Of a DNA stretch of 64,000 nucleotides, positions 35,000 to 43,172 are shown piece by piece; the stretch's first letter is position 1; every line of letters begins with the position of its first letter. A program made the translations under genes and the position numbers. Under the pieces are notes generated by a model that saw only the letters and a program-made list of their open reading frames with translations, was not told the DNA's origin and ran no database searches. Source of the stretch: Accumulibacter sp. (GTDB lineage Bacteria > Pseudomonadota > Gammaproteobacteria > Burkholderiales > Rhodocyclaceae); assembly GCF_036625195.1 (NCBI RefSeq), contig NZ_JAZKUG010000001.1:3782001-3846000 (forward strand). Reading direction: 5' to 3'.

Positions 35000-35969
35000 G
35001 CATCTGCTTGCGGCGGATGAGCAGCGCCAGCAGCAGGCAGAGCATGACGCCAACGAGCAGCGCGTAACCCCAGTAGGGGTAGGAATAGGTCGAGAACTGC
35101 GCCACCTTGCCCTCGCCGAAAACCGTCGGCATGAAGGGCTTGACGGTGAAGGCGCCCCACGGGTGCAGGTTGTGGCCGAAGAACCACAGCCAGCCGGCGT
35201 AGGTTATTACGAAGTAGATCGGCAGCAGCGCCGGCACGAGCGCCAGCAGCAGCGAGAAGACGCGCAGCCGGGCGACGCCGACGACGAGGACGACCATCGC
35301 GACGAGCGTGCCGGCGATCACCGCATGCGTGATGCGCGTGACATTGTCGCCCCAGACCTGGATTTTCTCGGGCTCGTTGAAGAAGGTCCCGGTCTCGTTG
35401 ACGTAGTCCGTGACATGCGCCGAGAGGGCGCCGAAGGCGTACTGGTCGAGCAGCATCCAGCCGGCGATGAGGCTGCAGCCGGCGGCCAGCACGAGCACCC
35501 GTGGCTTGCGCCGCGGCAGCATGAAGGCGAGCAGCATGACGGCGAAGAAGGCGAAGAAGAACTTGGCCAGCGGCTTCTCGACCGGCGCACCGGTGGCGAT
35601 CGGGAACATGCCGACATAGTGGTTGATGGTGTTCATCTCATGCACGCAGTCGAGCCCCTGCGCGCCCTTGTCGATGTCCTTGCCCTTGTCGGTGATCGGG
35701 TTGTAGCGCTCGTCCTCGTGCGAGAGATCCTTCTGGATGATCTCGTTCGCCATCCGCGTTCCCTTGCCGGCCGCCTTGCAGCCGTTGAACACGCCGTTGA
35801 AATGGAAGTGGATGCGGATGCCGTCGGGAAAGGCATCCGGCGGATAGTTCGGTGCGGTCAGCGAAACCCACCAGATCGGCGCGAAATAGGCGACGATCAT
35901 CAACACCATCGCCAGCGCCGTCAGCGCCGCGACGATCACGTTCTGCCTGCTGCCTGGTCCTGCCGACAT
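34980..35969 (-). CDS. NosB-like multi-pass membrane protein of the nos cluster
   Basis: A 329-residue membrane protein with about six or seven hydrophobic segments: AALTALAMVLMIVAYFAPIWWVSL (signal anchor), a 100-residue periplasmic part (GIRIHFHFNGVFNGCKAA), then helices around FFFAFFAVMLLAFML, VLAAGCSLIAGWMLL, VIAGTLVAMVVLVV, LLLALVPALLPIYFV and ALLVGVMLCLLLALL. It sits between cytochromes and nosD, where clade II nos clusters such as Wolinella's carry the membrane protein NosB; equivalence is inferred from position and topology. The start is ATG 35969, 9 bp after GAGG; an ATG at 35978 is possible. Confidence 0.7.
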   Translation of the reverse strand: MSAGPGSRQNVIVAALTALAMVLMIVAYFAPIWWVSLTAPNYPPDAFPDGIRIHFHFNGVFNGCKAAGKGTRMANEIIQKDLSHEDERYNPITDKGKDIDKGAQGLDCVHEMNTINHYVGMFPIATGAPVEKPLAKFFFAFFAVMLLAFMLPRRKPRVLVLAAGCSLIAGWMLLDQYAFGALSAHVTDYVNETGTFFNEPEKIQVWGDNVTRITHAVIAGTLVAMVVLVVGVARLRVFSLLLALVPALLPIYFVITYAGWLWFFGHNLHPWGAFTVKPFMPTVFGEGKVAQFSTYSYPYWGYALLVGVMLCLLLALLIRRKQMREGTAE

Positions 35970-36129
35970 TGTGTGCATCCTCGTGCGGGGACGCTGTCCC
36001 CGGCTGCCGCCGGCGGAGACCACTCCGCGGTCGGCAGCCTGTCCTTGATGGCTGATCTGCCCGCTGCCGGCCGGCCCGCCGGAGGAGTGCCTGCCGGCCG
36101 GCCTGCAGCGCGTACTGCGCCGGATTCGG

Positions 36130-36870
36130 CTACTTCTTCTTCGCCGGTGCGGCCGCCTTCGCCTTGCACATGTTGCCCGGCATCACCAGGCTGGCCTGGT
36201 ACGCCGAGATGGCGACGAGCTGGTCGTTGTTGTACTTCTTGATGATCCGTACCATGTCGGGGTTGGCGTTGCGCCGGTGTCCGTCACGAATCTCGGTCAT
36301 CTGGCGCAACAGGTACTTGTAGTGCTGGCCGGCGATCACCGGGTAGAACTTGTCCTTGACGCCCTCGCCATTGGCGCCGTGGCACTCCTTGCACTCCTTC
36401 TCGTAGAGTTCCTTGCCGGTCGCCAGCTGCTTGTCGAGATCCTTGCCTTCGTACTTGCCGTGTTCGGGCGGGATGCACATCTTCTCGATGTAGGCCGCGA
36501 CGTCGGCCAGTTCCTGCGGATCGGTGAGCGTTGCGGCGAAGGGATACATCGTCGGGTTGTCGCGCAAGCCGGCGCGGATGTCGGCCATCTGCTTGATCAG
36601 GACGGTCGTGTGCTGGCCGGCGAGCTGCGGGAAGGTACCATCGGGACGGCCAGCGCCCGATGGCAGGTGGCACGCACCACAGACCTCATAGGCCTCCTCG
36701 CCGCGCTTGGCGTCGCCCTTGAGCTTCAGCGCCTCGCTCTTTTCGCCTTCCTGGGCATTCCACTTGTAGTCCTTGCTCTCGATACCCTGCGTCTTCGGCG
36801 CCGGTGGACCGGCATGCACGGCGGCCGTGGCGACCACCGCCAGCGACACGGCCAGGATCAGCTTCTTCAT
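36130..36870 (-). CDS. Diheme c-type cytochrome of the nos cluster
   Basis: A 246-residue periplasmic cytochrome c with signal peptide MKKLILAVSLAVVATAAVHA and two CXXCH heme-binding motifs: CGACH (Cys64-His68) and CKECH (Cys160-His164). Each half ends with a candidate Met ligand region (TMYPF and NPDMV). The Lys-rich C-terminus (KAKAAAPAKKK) is unusual. Its place between the monoheme cytochrome and the NosB-like gene suggests it passes electrons from the quinol pool to NosZ, like NosC proteins in clade II clusters. Confidence 0.88.
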   Translation of the reverse strand: MKKLILAVSLAVVATAAVHAGPPAPKTQGIESKDYKWNAQEGEKSEALKLKGDAKRGEEAYEVCGACHLPSGAGRPDGTFPQLAGQHTTVLIKQMADIRAGLRDNPTMYPFAATLTDPQELADVAAYIEKMCIPPEHGKYEGKDLDKQLATGKELYEKECKECHGANGEGVKDKFYPVIAGQHYKYLLRQMTEIRDGHRRNANPDMVRIIKKYNNDQLVAISAYQASLVMPGNMCKAKAAAPAKKK

Positions 36871-36966
36871 TGCGAACTCCCTGTTGGTTGCGAAACGATG
36901 CCGTCAATCTAGCAATCGCCCCGCGCTCTGGCGTTGATAATTGTCAAGTCGGACCGGCGTCGCGGT

Positions 36967-37272
36967 TCAGGGCTTGAGCTTCGAGATGTAGTCGGCCAGA
37001 GCCTTGATCTCCTCGTCGTTGACCAGGTGCATGACGCCCTTCATCGCCGCCGAGTTGCCGTTCGCGCGCGCACCGCTCTTGATGTCGAGCATCTGGCGCT
37101 CGGCGTACTTCGCGTTCTGCCCGGCGATCTTCGGGTAGTCGGGCATCAGCGGCTTGTTGCCGGTGGGGCCGTGGCAGGCATTGCAGGTCTTCTCGGTGTA
37201 CAGCTTGGCGCCGTCGGCCGCCCACACCGGCGTTGCCAGCGTCGCCAGCAGCAAAGCCATCGCATGGTTCAT
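36967..37272 (-). CDS. Monoheme c-type cytochrome of the nos cluster
   Basis: A 101-residue cytochrome c: signal peptide MNHAMALLLATLATPVWA, heme motif CNACH (Cys30-His34), and the conserved C-terminal MHLVNDEEIKALADYISKL helix with a candidate Met ligand just before it (KGVMHLV). Class I, c5/c553-like. It is the first gene after nosZ on the same strand and a natural electron donor to the CuA site of NosZ. A hairpin with a short T run (37296-37324) lies between nosZ and this gene. Confidence 0.88.
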   Translation of the reverse strand: MNHAMALLLATLATPVWAADGAKLYTEKTCNACHGPTGNKPLMPDYPKIAGQNAKYAERQMLDIKSGARANGNSAAMKGVMHLVNDEEIKALADYISKLKP

Positions 37273-37295
37273 GGTTCTTCCTTCCTGATGTGAAA

Positions 37296-37324
37296 ACGGG
37301 GAACAGAGTAAGCCTGCTCCCCGT
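37296..37324 (-). terminator. Hairpin between nosZ and the downstream cytochrome gene
   Basis: On the minus strand the sequence ACGGGGAGCAG-7 nt-CTGTTCCCCGT forms an 11 bp stem with one mismatch, followed by TTTTCA. It lies 33 bp after the nosZ stop and 24 bp before the cytochrome gene start. It resembles a weak intrinsic terminator or an RNA-protecting stem, which would let nosZ be expressed more than the following cytochrome genes. Confidence 0.55.
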
Positions 37325-37356
37325 CGGGTTGCCTTGAGTCAGATCAACACCATGGA

Positions 37357-39654
37357 CTACTTGATCTTCTTGGCGCCGTTCTGCTCGAGATAGGTCTTCG
37401 CGCGCAGCCCGAGGTCGGCCGCCTTGACCTGGTACTGCCAGATCTGCTCGGTCCACAGCGCGGCGTTGTTCCAGTCCTTCTTCGCCGCCGCCTCGTCGGC
37501 CTTGGCCTTGGCGTCCTTGATCTTGCCCAGCTGGTCGACCGCGTCATCCATCATCGCGACGACATCCGGGAAGTCCTTGTAATTGACGCTGGTGATGTAA
37601 CCGACCACCGAGTCGATCACCGCCTGCGTGTCGGCAACCTTCTTCAGCTGCGTCTTGTAGTCCGCCTCGGTGTAGTTGGCGCCGGCACCGGTCGAGGTCT
37701 TCGTCGGCTTCCAGCCCTTCGGCTTGACCAGCAGGTAACCCTGCATCTCGAGGTGCAGCGCCGAGCAGAACTCGGTGCAGTAGTACGGATAGACGCCTTC
37801 CTTGTCGGCCTTGAACTTCACCTGCACGGTCTTGCCCGGCTCGACCGAGGCATGCACGTTGTAGGTCGAAACCGTGAAGCCGTGCGTCTCGTCCTGCGCC
37901 CGTTCGAGGTTGGTGAGGTTGATGATCACCTCGTCACCGACATCGACCTCGATGGTTTCCGGGGTGATGTGCGAGCGGATCAGGGTGCCGAAGACCTCCA
38001 CCTTGTTGCCCTTCTTGACGATCTTCTCCTCACCGGCACGGACGGCGCCCGGGTGCGGCTTGTCAGTGCGGCTGTCGGTTCCCACCTTGTAGCGAACGCC
38101 CGGCTTCAGCTTGCTCGCCTCGATCGCGACGACGTAGTGCGGCTCGCCCAGCGGCAGCGGCATGTCGTAGAGGAGCTGCATCTTGTCTTCACTGATGTCG
38201 ATCAACTGGTGGTTCTGCGGATGCAGCGGGCCGACCGGGACGAAGCGATCGATCGCCAGCTTGTTCAACGCCACCAGGTAACGGCCCTTGGGATCGGCCG
38301 AGTCACCCTCCATCGTCATCAGGTGCCCGATGTTGTAGTGCACGCTGATCTTGTCGAGCACCTTGCCTTCGCAGAAGTTCCACTTGACGACCTGCGAGTC
38401 GACATAGAGCGAGGTGTAGGCGACACACGGCTTCGCGTCGTACTGCGTGTGCAGCGGCCCGAGGCCCAGTTGCACCTGCGTGTGCAGCGCGTCCTTCATG
38501 CCGATCACCGGGATGCCATAGGGATCCTTCGATTCGAACTTGCCGGCCTTGATCGCCGCCTGGATCTTGTCGAAGGAGTACACCGAGACGTGCGTGTCGA
38601 GCTTGCCGGAGACGGTGATGAACTTGCCGTCGGGAGTGACATCGACGCCGTGCGGCGACTTCGGTTCGGGCACCAGGAAGAGCACGCCCTCCTTCACCGC
38701 CGTGTCCATCATCAGCACATCGTGGCCGTTGATCTTCTTCGCCTTGCCGGCGGCAACCAGCTCGGCCGCCTTCTTCCAGTTGATCACGTGCAGGTAGTCG
38801 GTGTCCTTCGCCGAGCAGCCCGCCTCATAGGGCGGACGGCCCTTCTCGATGCCGCCGACGTAGCGCTCGCTGCAGAACGAGTTGGTGAACGACCAGCCGT
38901 CCGACGGCCCCTTGCCGGCATCGGAGAGGTCCTGGCTGTACGGCGGCAGCTCGATCGAGAACGACTGCCTGGGATCGATGCGGCCTTCCTTGCGGTCGAA
39001 TTTCCAATAGGTGACGCCGCCGCGGTACTTCTCGTTGAACTCCTCGAGCGGGAAGAACTTCTTGTTCTCCAGCGGCGCCGCGTACTGCGCCGCCTCGATG
39101 ATGTACTCGGTGTTCGGCGTGACGAAGGCGCCGCCATGCTCGGACTTGAAGATCGGGTTGACGACGATCTGCTTGGTCTCGAAGTCGCGCAGGTCGATCA
39201 CCGCCAGCCGCGGGTTGGCCTTGTCGTTGATGAACAGGAACTGGCCGTCGTACTTGCCCTGCGTCTCCGAGATCGCCGGGTGGTGCGTGTCACCCCAAGT
39301 GATGTCCTTGCCGTCGATGCGGCCTTGTGCCAGGACGGCTTTCGAGCTCTCGTCGAAACCGTAGCCCTGCCACGGCTCGGGGGTGAACACACCGATGTAC
39401 TTGAGGATGCGCATCGACGGGACACCATAGACGATCACCTGCCCCGACTGGCCGCCGGACGAGAAGGCGACGAATTCGTCACGCTTGCCGGTCGGCACGT
39501 AGGTCTTCGCCGCAGCCAGGATGTCCTGCTGCGACAGGCTGCGACGCTTCATCACATCCTGCAGCGATTCGGCCGCCTGCAGGCTGCCGACCGCCGCACA
39601 GCCGAGCCCTGCCGCGATCAGCATCGGCACGGCCCGTCCCGTACTCATCTTCAT
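37357..39654 (-). CDS. nosZ: Nitrous oxide reductase, Sec-dependent (clade II type)
   Basis: A 765-residue periplasmic enzyme that reduces N2O to N2. The signal peptide (MKMSTGRAVPMLIAAGLGCAAVGSLQA) lacks the twin arginines of clade I NosZ, so export is by Sec. The beta-propeller with CuZ histidines is present (GDTHHPAIS near residue 120, HGGAFV, HTQYD further on), and the C-terminal cupredoxin carries CuA ligands in YYCTEFCSALHLEM (Cys626, Cys630, His634, Met637). After it about 125 extra residues follow, predicted helical and without a heme motif. The start has AAGGGAGAG upstream. Two cytochromes, a NosB-like protein and nosD follow. An FNR-like box is at 39770-39783. Confidence 0.96.
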   Translation of the reverse strand: MKMSTGRAVPMLIAAGLGCAAVGSLQAAESLQDVMKRRSLSQQDILAAAKTYVPTGKRDEFVAFSSGGQSGQVIVYGVPSMRILKYIGVFTPEPWQGYGFDESSKAVLAQGRIDGKDITWGDTHHPAISETQGKYDGQFLFINDKANPRLAVIDLRDFETKQIVVNPIFKSEHGGAFVTPNTEYIIEAAQYAAPLENKKFFPLEEFNEKYRGGVTYWKFDRKEGRIDPRQSFSIELPPYSQDLSDAGKGPSDGWSFTNSFCSERYVGGIEKGRPPYEAGCSAKDTDYLHVINWKKAAELVAAGKAKKINGHDVLMMDTAVKEGVLFLVPEPKSPHGVDVTPDGKFITVSGKLDTHVSVYSFDKIQAAIKAGKFESKDPYGIPVIGMKDALHTQVQLGLGPLHTQYDAKPCVAYTSLYVDSQVVKWNFCEGKVLDKISVHYNIGHLMTMEGDSADPKGRYLVALNKLAIDRFVPVGPLHPQNHQLIDISEDKMQLLYDMPLPLGEPHYVVAIEASKLKPGVRYKVGTDSRTDKPHPGAVRAGEEKIVKKGNKVEVFGTLIRSHITPETIEVDVGDEVIINLTNLERAQDETHGFTVSTYNVHASVEPGKTVQVKFKADKEGVYPYYCTEFCSALHLEMQGYLLVKPKGWKPTKTSTGAGANYTEADYKTQLKKVADTQAVIDSVVGYITSVNYKDFPDVVAMMDDAVDQLGKIKDAKAKADEAAAKKDWNNAALWTEQIWQYQVKAADLGLRAKTYLEQNGAKKIK

Positions 39655-39769
39655 GGTCACTCTCCCTTTGATCAAATGGGTGCCACCCTTGCCTGCCCCG
39701 ACCGCCATGCGTCCGGCCGCCGCTGCGGCAATATGTCGCACATTTTCGGCAGATGCACAGACGGATAAT

Positions 39770-39783
39770 TTGAGCTGGATTAA
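39770..39783 (-). promoter_or_regulatory. FNR/DNR-like box upstream of nosZ
   Basis: TTGAG-CTGG-ATTAA matches the FNR/CRP-type anaerobic box TTGAT-N4-ATCAA at 8 of 10 positions. It is centred about 122 bp upstream of the nosZ start, which fits a class II promoter with a leader of roughly 80 nt. Regulation by an oxygen or NO sensor of the FNR/DNR group is usual for nosZ. The insertion sequence ends only 33 bp away on the upstream side. Confidence 0.55.
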
Positions 39784-39807
39784 ATTTTGCGGATCATGCT
39801 GCAGGGC

Positions 39808-39816
39808 AGCGATCGC
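39808..39816. repeat. Left target-site duplication of the insertion sequence
   Basis: The 9 bp AGCGATCGC directly precedes the left terminal inverted repeat and is repeated exactly after the right one at 41408-41416. This shows a simple insertion by transposition of the element between them. Confidence 0.9.
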
Positions 39817-41407
39817 CAGCAGTTCTCATTTCAAAATTCATGGCAGGGGTTGGTGAGGTTCGGAACAGTTGGACAGGGCAAGTCAGCTGGTGTCTGGGGC
39901 GTTGGGAACAAGGCGCTGCTGCATGAAGCGCATGAGGTGATCCCAGTCATCGAAGGGCAGGTACTGTAGCAAGGCGCGCAGGTGTTCGAAGAAGGTTCGG
40001 CGGGAGGGCAGCAGGGCGCGCACCTTGGCGTAACGGGTGTCCATCCAGTCGAGGGCGGTATGGACCAAGAAGGCCAACAAGATCAGGGTGGCGAACAGGT
40101 TGGCCAAGAACTGTTTGCCGTGTCCGAAGTTGTGGTCGAAATGGTAGCCCTTGGTCTTGAGGGTGTTGTTGTTCTCGTTCTCGATTTTCCAACGCGCCCG
40201 CCCGGCGGAAGCCAGAGCGGCGACGTTGTGGCTGGTGATGGCATGCGAGGTGGCCCAGGCGTTCTTGAAGACGATGGCACCGCTGGCATCGGTGGTGACG
40301 AGTTCCAGCCAGTTGGCGATCACGGCATCGTCCGTGTCGCGCAAGGGCACTTGATGGGCGTAGCGATAGGTGTCGGTCAAGTGCTTCTTGCCGACGCGTC
40401 GCGCCTGTACGACGCGACCGAGCTGCTCGTTGCGCTCGAAATCGCCAACCCACTCGTAGAGCGTGGCATGGGATTCGGGCTTGCAGGTGAACAGGAAGTC
40501 GGCCTGTTGCGCCCGCACCCGCAGGCAATGTGGCTGATGGCAGTAGAGGTCGTCACCCAGATAGGTGATGCGCCACGGGCGGTAGTGCTCGCCCCAGCGC
40601 GCCAGCCAGCGGGCCGAAGCGGCCAGTTCGCAGTCCTGCTTGTCGTGGCCGTCCTGGCGCTGCACGAACTCTGGCGGCAACGGGATGGCGTTCGCCTGGC
40701 CCGGCGCCACCAGCACTGGCGTCACGGCAGTGTGGCGATGGAGAACCCCGCCGTTCTTCAGGCGCGTCTCGCTGCAATGGGGACAGGAAATCTTTTCCGA
40801 GGAGAAGAAATCAGTGCCGTCCAGGGCAATCAGCAAGGTGTCGTTGATCGAGCGAAATCCCGCCAGATAGCCTTGCTGGTACAGCGCATCGCCCATCTCG
40901 GCCAGAACCGGGTACAGCCTTTCCGGCGGCACCGGGTCCAGCAGATTGCGAATCTGGTTATCGCAGGGAATCTCATGCACCCCGAACAGCGAAGAAGCAT
41001 TGTTCCGCCCCAACTGCTTCTGCATCCTGACCTGGCTATCGAGGAAGGACGGACTTTGCGAAAAAAACACGGCGAACGCCGACAGGGCCGCATCCTCCAT
41101 CTCATAGCGCCGGGCGTTGCTCGGCTTGCGCCCGTCGGGCAAAGCCCGGAATGCATCCCGAACCTTCTCGATCAAGGCGACGGCGGGGCTTGGCAAGGGG
41201 ATGGGGGCAACGGTCGAAATGGGGTGGGCGCCTGAAAATCATCAAAACTTCGATCAAGTTCGAGGTTAACACCATAACGTACTGTTTACCAGCATTATTT
41301 TCAGAAAACCGGAGTTCCCCTCAATCTTCACCGCCCAGGCCCGGCAATCCTCGTGCGCCAGCCTACGCCAACCGCCGCCTTGCGTGGGTTTGAAATGAGA
41401 ACTGCTG
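39817..41407. mobile_element. Complete 1,591 bp insertion sequence between nosZ and the copper-chaperone genes
   Basis: The element has near-perfect terminal inverted repeats: left CAGCAGTTCTCATTTCAAA (39817-39835) and the exact reverse complement at 41389-41407. It is flanked by 9 bp target duplications (AGCGATCGC). It holds one transposase gene on the minus strand. The intact repeats, duplication and open reading frame point to a recent insertion. A 9 bp duplication and the DDE transposase would fit the IS4-related group, but the exact family was not determined. Confidence 0.92.
39883..41196 (-). CDS. DDE transposase of the insertion sequence
   Basis: A 437-residue transposase. Candidate catalytic acids: first Asp in LLIALDGTDFFSS near residue 125, second in ITYLGDDLYC near 220, and Glu in RARWKIENENNNTLKTKG near 335, where the R-x3-E pattern resembles the YREK signature of IS4-type enzymes. 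A zinc-knuckle-like CPHCSE follows the first Asp. The coding frame is intact and is the only gene of the element, so it may be active. The family name remains uncertain. Confidence 0.88.
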   Translation of the reverse strand: MPSPAVALIEKVRDAFRALPDGRKPSNARRYEMEDAALSAFAVFFSQSPSFLDSQVRMQKQLGRNNASSLFGVHEIPCDNQIRNLLDPVPPERLYPVLAEMGDALYQQGYLAGFRSINDTLLIALDGTDFFSSEKISCPHCSETRLKNGGVLHRHTAVTPVLVAPGQANAIPLPPEFVQRQDGHDKQDCELAASARWLARWGEHYRPWRITYLGDDLYCHQPHCLRVRAQQADFLFTCKPESHATLYEWVGDFERNEQLGRVVQARRVGKKHLTDTYRYAHQVPLRDTDDAVIANWLELVTTDASGAIVFKNAWATSHAITSHNVAALASAGRARWKIENENNNTLKTKGYHFDHNFGHGKQFLANLFATLILLAFLVHTALDWMDTRYAKVRALLPSRRTFFEHLRALLQYLPFDDWDHLMRFMQQRLVPNAPDTS

Positions 41408-41416
41408 AGCGATCGC
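41408..41416. repeat. Right target-site duplication of the insertion sequence
   Basis: Exact second copy of AGCGATCGC, immediately after the right inverted repeat. Removing the element and one copy would rejoin the nosZ upstream region to the leader of the copper-chaperone genes. Confidence 0.9.
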
Positions 41417-41495
41417 GCATCGCGCATCCGGCGGCACGCGATCGAGCGATAATGCAGACCCCGATCCCGACACCACCGCCGACCGTCCGCCGCCG

Positions 41496-41963
41496 ATGAC
41501 CAGGAACCTGCTGCTCGACACCGCCATCCTGCTCGCGCTCGCGGTCTTTGGCGTCGTCGCCTACAAGCTGGCGCCACTCCTGCAGCCGAAGACCGACGTC
41601 CTGCTACCCGTGTCGAGTTGCAACCTGAACCAGCAGGCGTGCATCGCGACCCTGCCCGACGGCGGCCAGATGGAGTTCTCGATCGAACCGCGGCCAATCC
41701 CGGCGCTGCGGCCGCTGCAACTGCAGGCGAGATTCCGCGGCAGCGACGTGCGCCGGGTCGAGGTCGACCTCGCCGGCATCGAAATGAAGATGGGCCACAA
41801 CCGGCCGCTGCTCGCAGCCCAGGACGGTGACGGCAAGCGCTTCAGCGGCCAGGCCAGCCTGCCGGTGTGCATCACCGGCAGCATGGAATGGGAGGCGACG
41901 GTTCTCGTCGATGACGGCAGGACGCTGGTCGCCGTGCCCTTCCGCTTCGTCAGCGGCAACTGA
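41496..41963 (+). CDS. Hypothetical membrane-anchored periplasmic protein of the copper-chaperone operon
   Basis: A 155-residue protein with one N-terminal membrane anchor (LLLDTAILLALAVFGVVAYKLAPLL) and a periplasmic beta-rich domain. It has three cysteines: a pair in SSCNLNQQACIATLPDG and one in LPVCITG, plus a IEMKMGHNRPLL segment with Met and His that could bind copper. No recognised family. It lies 16 bp before the Sco gene with PCuAC next, so involvement in copper handling for CuA sites is a reasonable inference. Its leader is interrupted at 41416 by the insertion sequence. Confidence 0.7.
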   Translation: MTRNLLLDTAILLALAVFGVVAYKLAPLLQPKTDVLLPVSSCNLNQQACIATLPDGGQMEFSIEPRPIPALRPLQLQARFRGSDVRRVEVDLAGIEMKMGHNRPLLAAQDGDGKRFSGQASLPVCITGSMEWEATVLVDDGRTLVAVPFRFVSGN

Positions 41964-41979
41964 AGGAGTCGCGGCGAAC

Positions 41980-42615
41980 ATGCGCACCAGAGGATTCCTC
42001 ATCGCCAGCATTGCGCTGCTCGCCGCCGCCCTGCTCTACCTCGCCGTGTTCTGGAATCCGCTGCCGCAGCGCCCGATCGAGAGGATCGTCGCGCACGGCC
42101 GGCTGCCGCCCGGAACTGCACCACGCGGTGGCGACTTCGTCCTGCAGGGACCGCAGGGTCCGGTCGCGCTCGCCGACTACCGTGGCAAGGTGGTGCTGAT
42201 CTATTTCGGCTACACCTGGTGCCCGGACGTCTGCCCGACCTCGCTGTCGCTGCTGGCGCAGGCAATCGCCGATCTCGAAGCGGCCGAGCGCGAGCGCGTG
42301 CAGCCGATCTTCATCTCGGTGGACCCCGAACGCGACACGCCGGCGCGGCTCAAGGAATACGCGCCCTTCTTCCACCCGGCGCTGATCGGCCTCAGCGGCT
42401 CGCGCGAGCAGATCGCCGCCGTCGCCAGCGCCTACGGTTCGAGCTACCAGAAGCAGCCGCCCAACGCCGAGGGCAACTACGCCGTCGACCACTCGTCGGC
42501 GACTTACGTCGTCGACCCGCAGGGGCGGCTCGCCGGCAGCCTGCCGCACGCCTCGTCGCCGGCGCAGATCGTCGCCTTCGTCCGCCAGCAACTGGCGGCA
42601 GGCGAGGCCCGCTGA
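41980..42615 (+). CDS. Sco1/SenC family copper-delivery protein
   Basis: A 211-residue membrane-anchored thioredoxin-fold protein that supplies or reduces CuA centres of cytochrome oxidase and NosZ. N-terminal anchor FLIASIALLAAALLYLAVFW; the copper site is YTWCPDVCPTS (CxxxC) near residue 75 and the conserved His in NYAVDHSSATYVVD near 170. GAAGGAG lies about 11 bp before the ATG. It is followed by PCuAC, its usual partner, and lies on the far side of the insertion sequence from nosZ. Confidence 0.94.
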   Translation: MRTRGFLIASIALLAAALLYLAVFWNPLPQRPIERIVAHGRLPPGTAPRGGDFVLQGPQGPVALADYRGKVVLIYFGYTWCPDVCPTSLSLLAQAIADLEAAERERVQPIFISVDPERDTPARLKEYAPFFHPALIGLSGSREQIAAVASAYGSSYQKQPPNAEGNYAVDHSSATYVVDPQGRLAGSLPHASSPAQIVAFVRQQLAAGEAR

Positions 42616-42671
42616 AACCGCCGCGCCACCACCGGCCATACCGCCCGCCGGACCAACAGGAGTTCGCGCCA

Positions 42672-43127
42672 TTGCCCTCTCGGCTTGCAGCCCTTGCCCT
42701 CGCCGCCCTGCTGGCGCTGGCCACCGGCGCGATTGCCGCCGACAGCGGCCTCGTCGTCAGCGACCCCTACGTCCGGCTGATGCCGCCGGGGTCGCCGAAC
42801 ACGGCCGCCTTCATGAGCATCAGCAACCACAGCAACAGCGACCGCCACCTGCTGCAGGCCGAAAGCCCGGTGGCACGCTCGGTGGAACTGCACACCCACG
42901 TCGACGACCACGGCGTCATGCGCATGCGGCGGGTCACGGCGATCGAGATTCGAGCCGGCGGCCAAGCCGAACTCCACTCCGGCGGCCACCACGTCATGCT
43001 GATCGGCCTGCGGCAGCCACTGCAGGATGGACAGTTGGTCCCGCTGACCCTGCGCTTCGACGACGGCAGCAGCCTGCAACTCGCCGTGCCGGTGCGGAGG
43101 GCGCCGGCGGCGCACGGGAAGCACTGA
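42672..43127 (+). CDS. PCuAC-type periplasmic copper chaperone
   Basis: A 151-residue protein: signal peptide (LAALALAALLALATGAIAA) and a cupredoxin-like PCuAC domain with Met/His ligands (MPPGSPNTAAFMSI; VELHTHVDDHGVMRMRRV), the H(M)-X10-M-X21-H-X-M pattern. PCuAC binds Cu(I) and passes it to CuA with Sco. The start is placed at TTG 42672 because AGGAG lies 9 bp upstream and this yields a full signal peptide; no ATG is suitably placed. It follows Sco closely and precedes an MFS gene. Confidence 0.9.
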   Translation: MPSRLAALALAALLALATGAIAADSGLVVSDPYVRLMPPGSPNTAAFMSISNHSNSDRHLLQAESPVARSVELHTHVDDHGVMRMRRVTAIEIRAGGQAELHSGGHHVMLIGLRQPLQDGQLVPLTLRFDDGSSLQLAVPVRRAPAAHGKH

Positions 43128-43172
43128 CCGTCGCGCTGCCGGCAAGCGCGGCAGACCAGGGGGAGCAGACAC

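Noticed and set aside
37753..39768. Very long open frame antisense to nosZ
   Set aside because: It is the mirror of nosZ codon bias; translated protein is Arg/His/Leu-rich with no domain.
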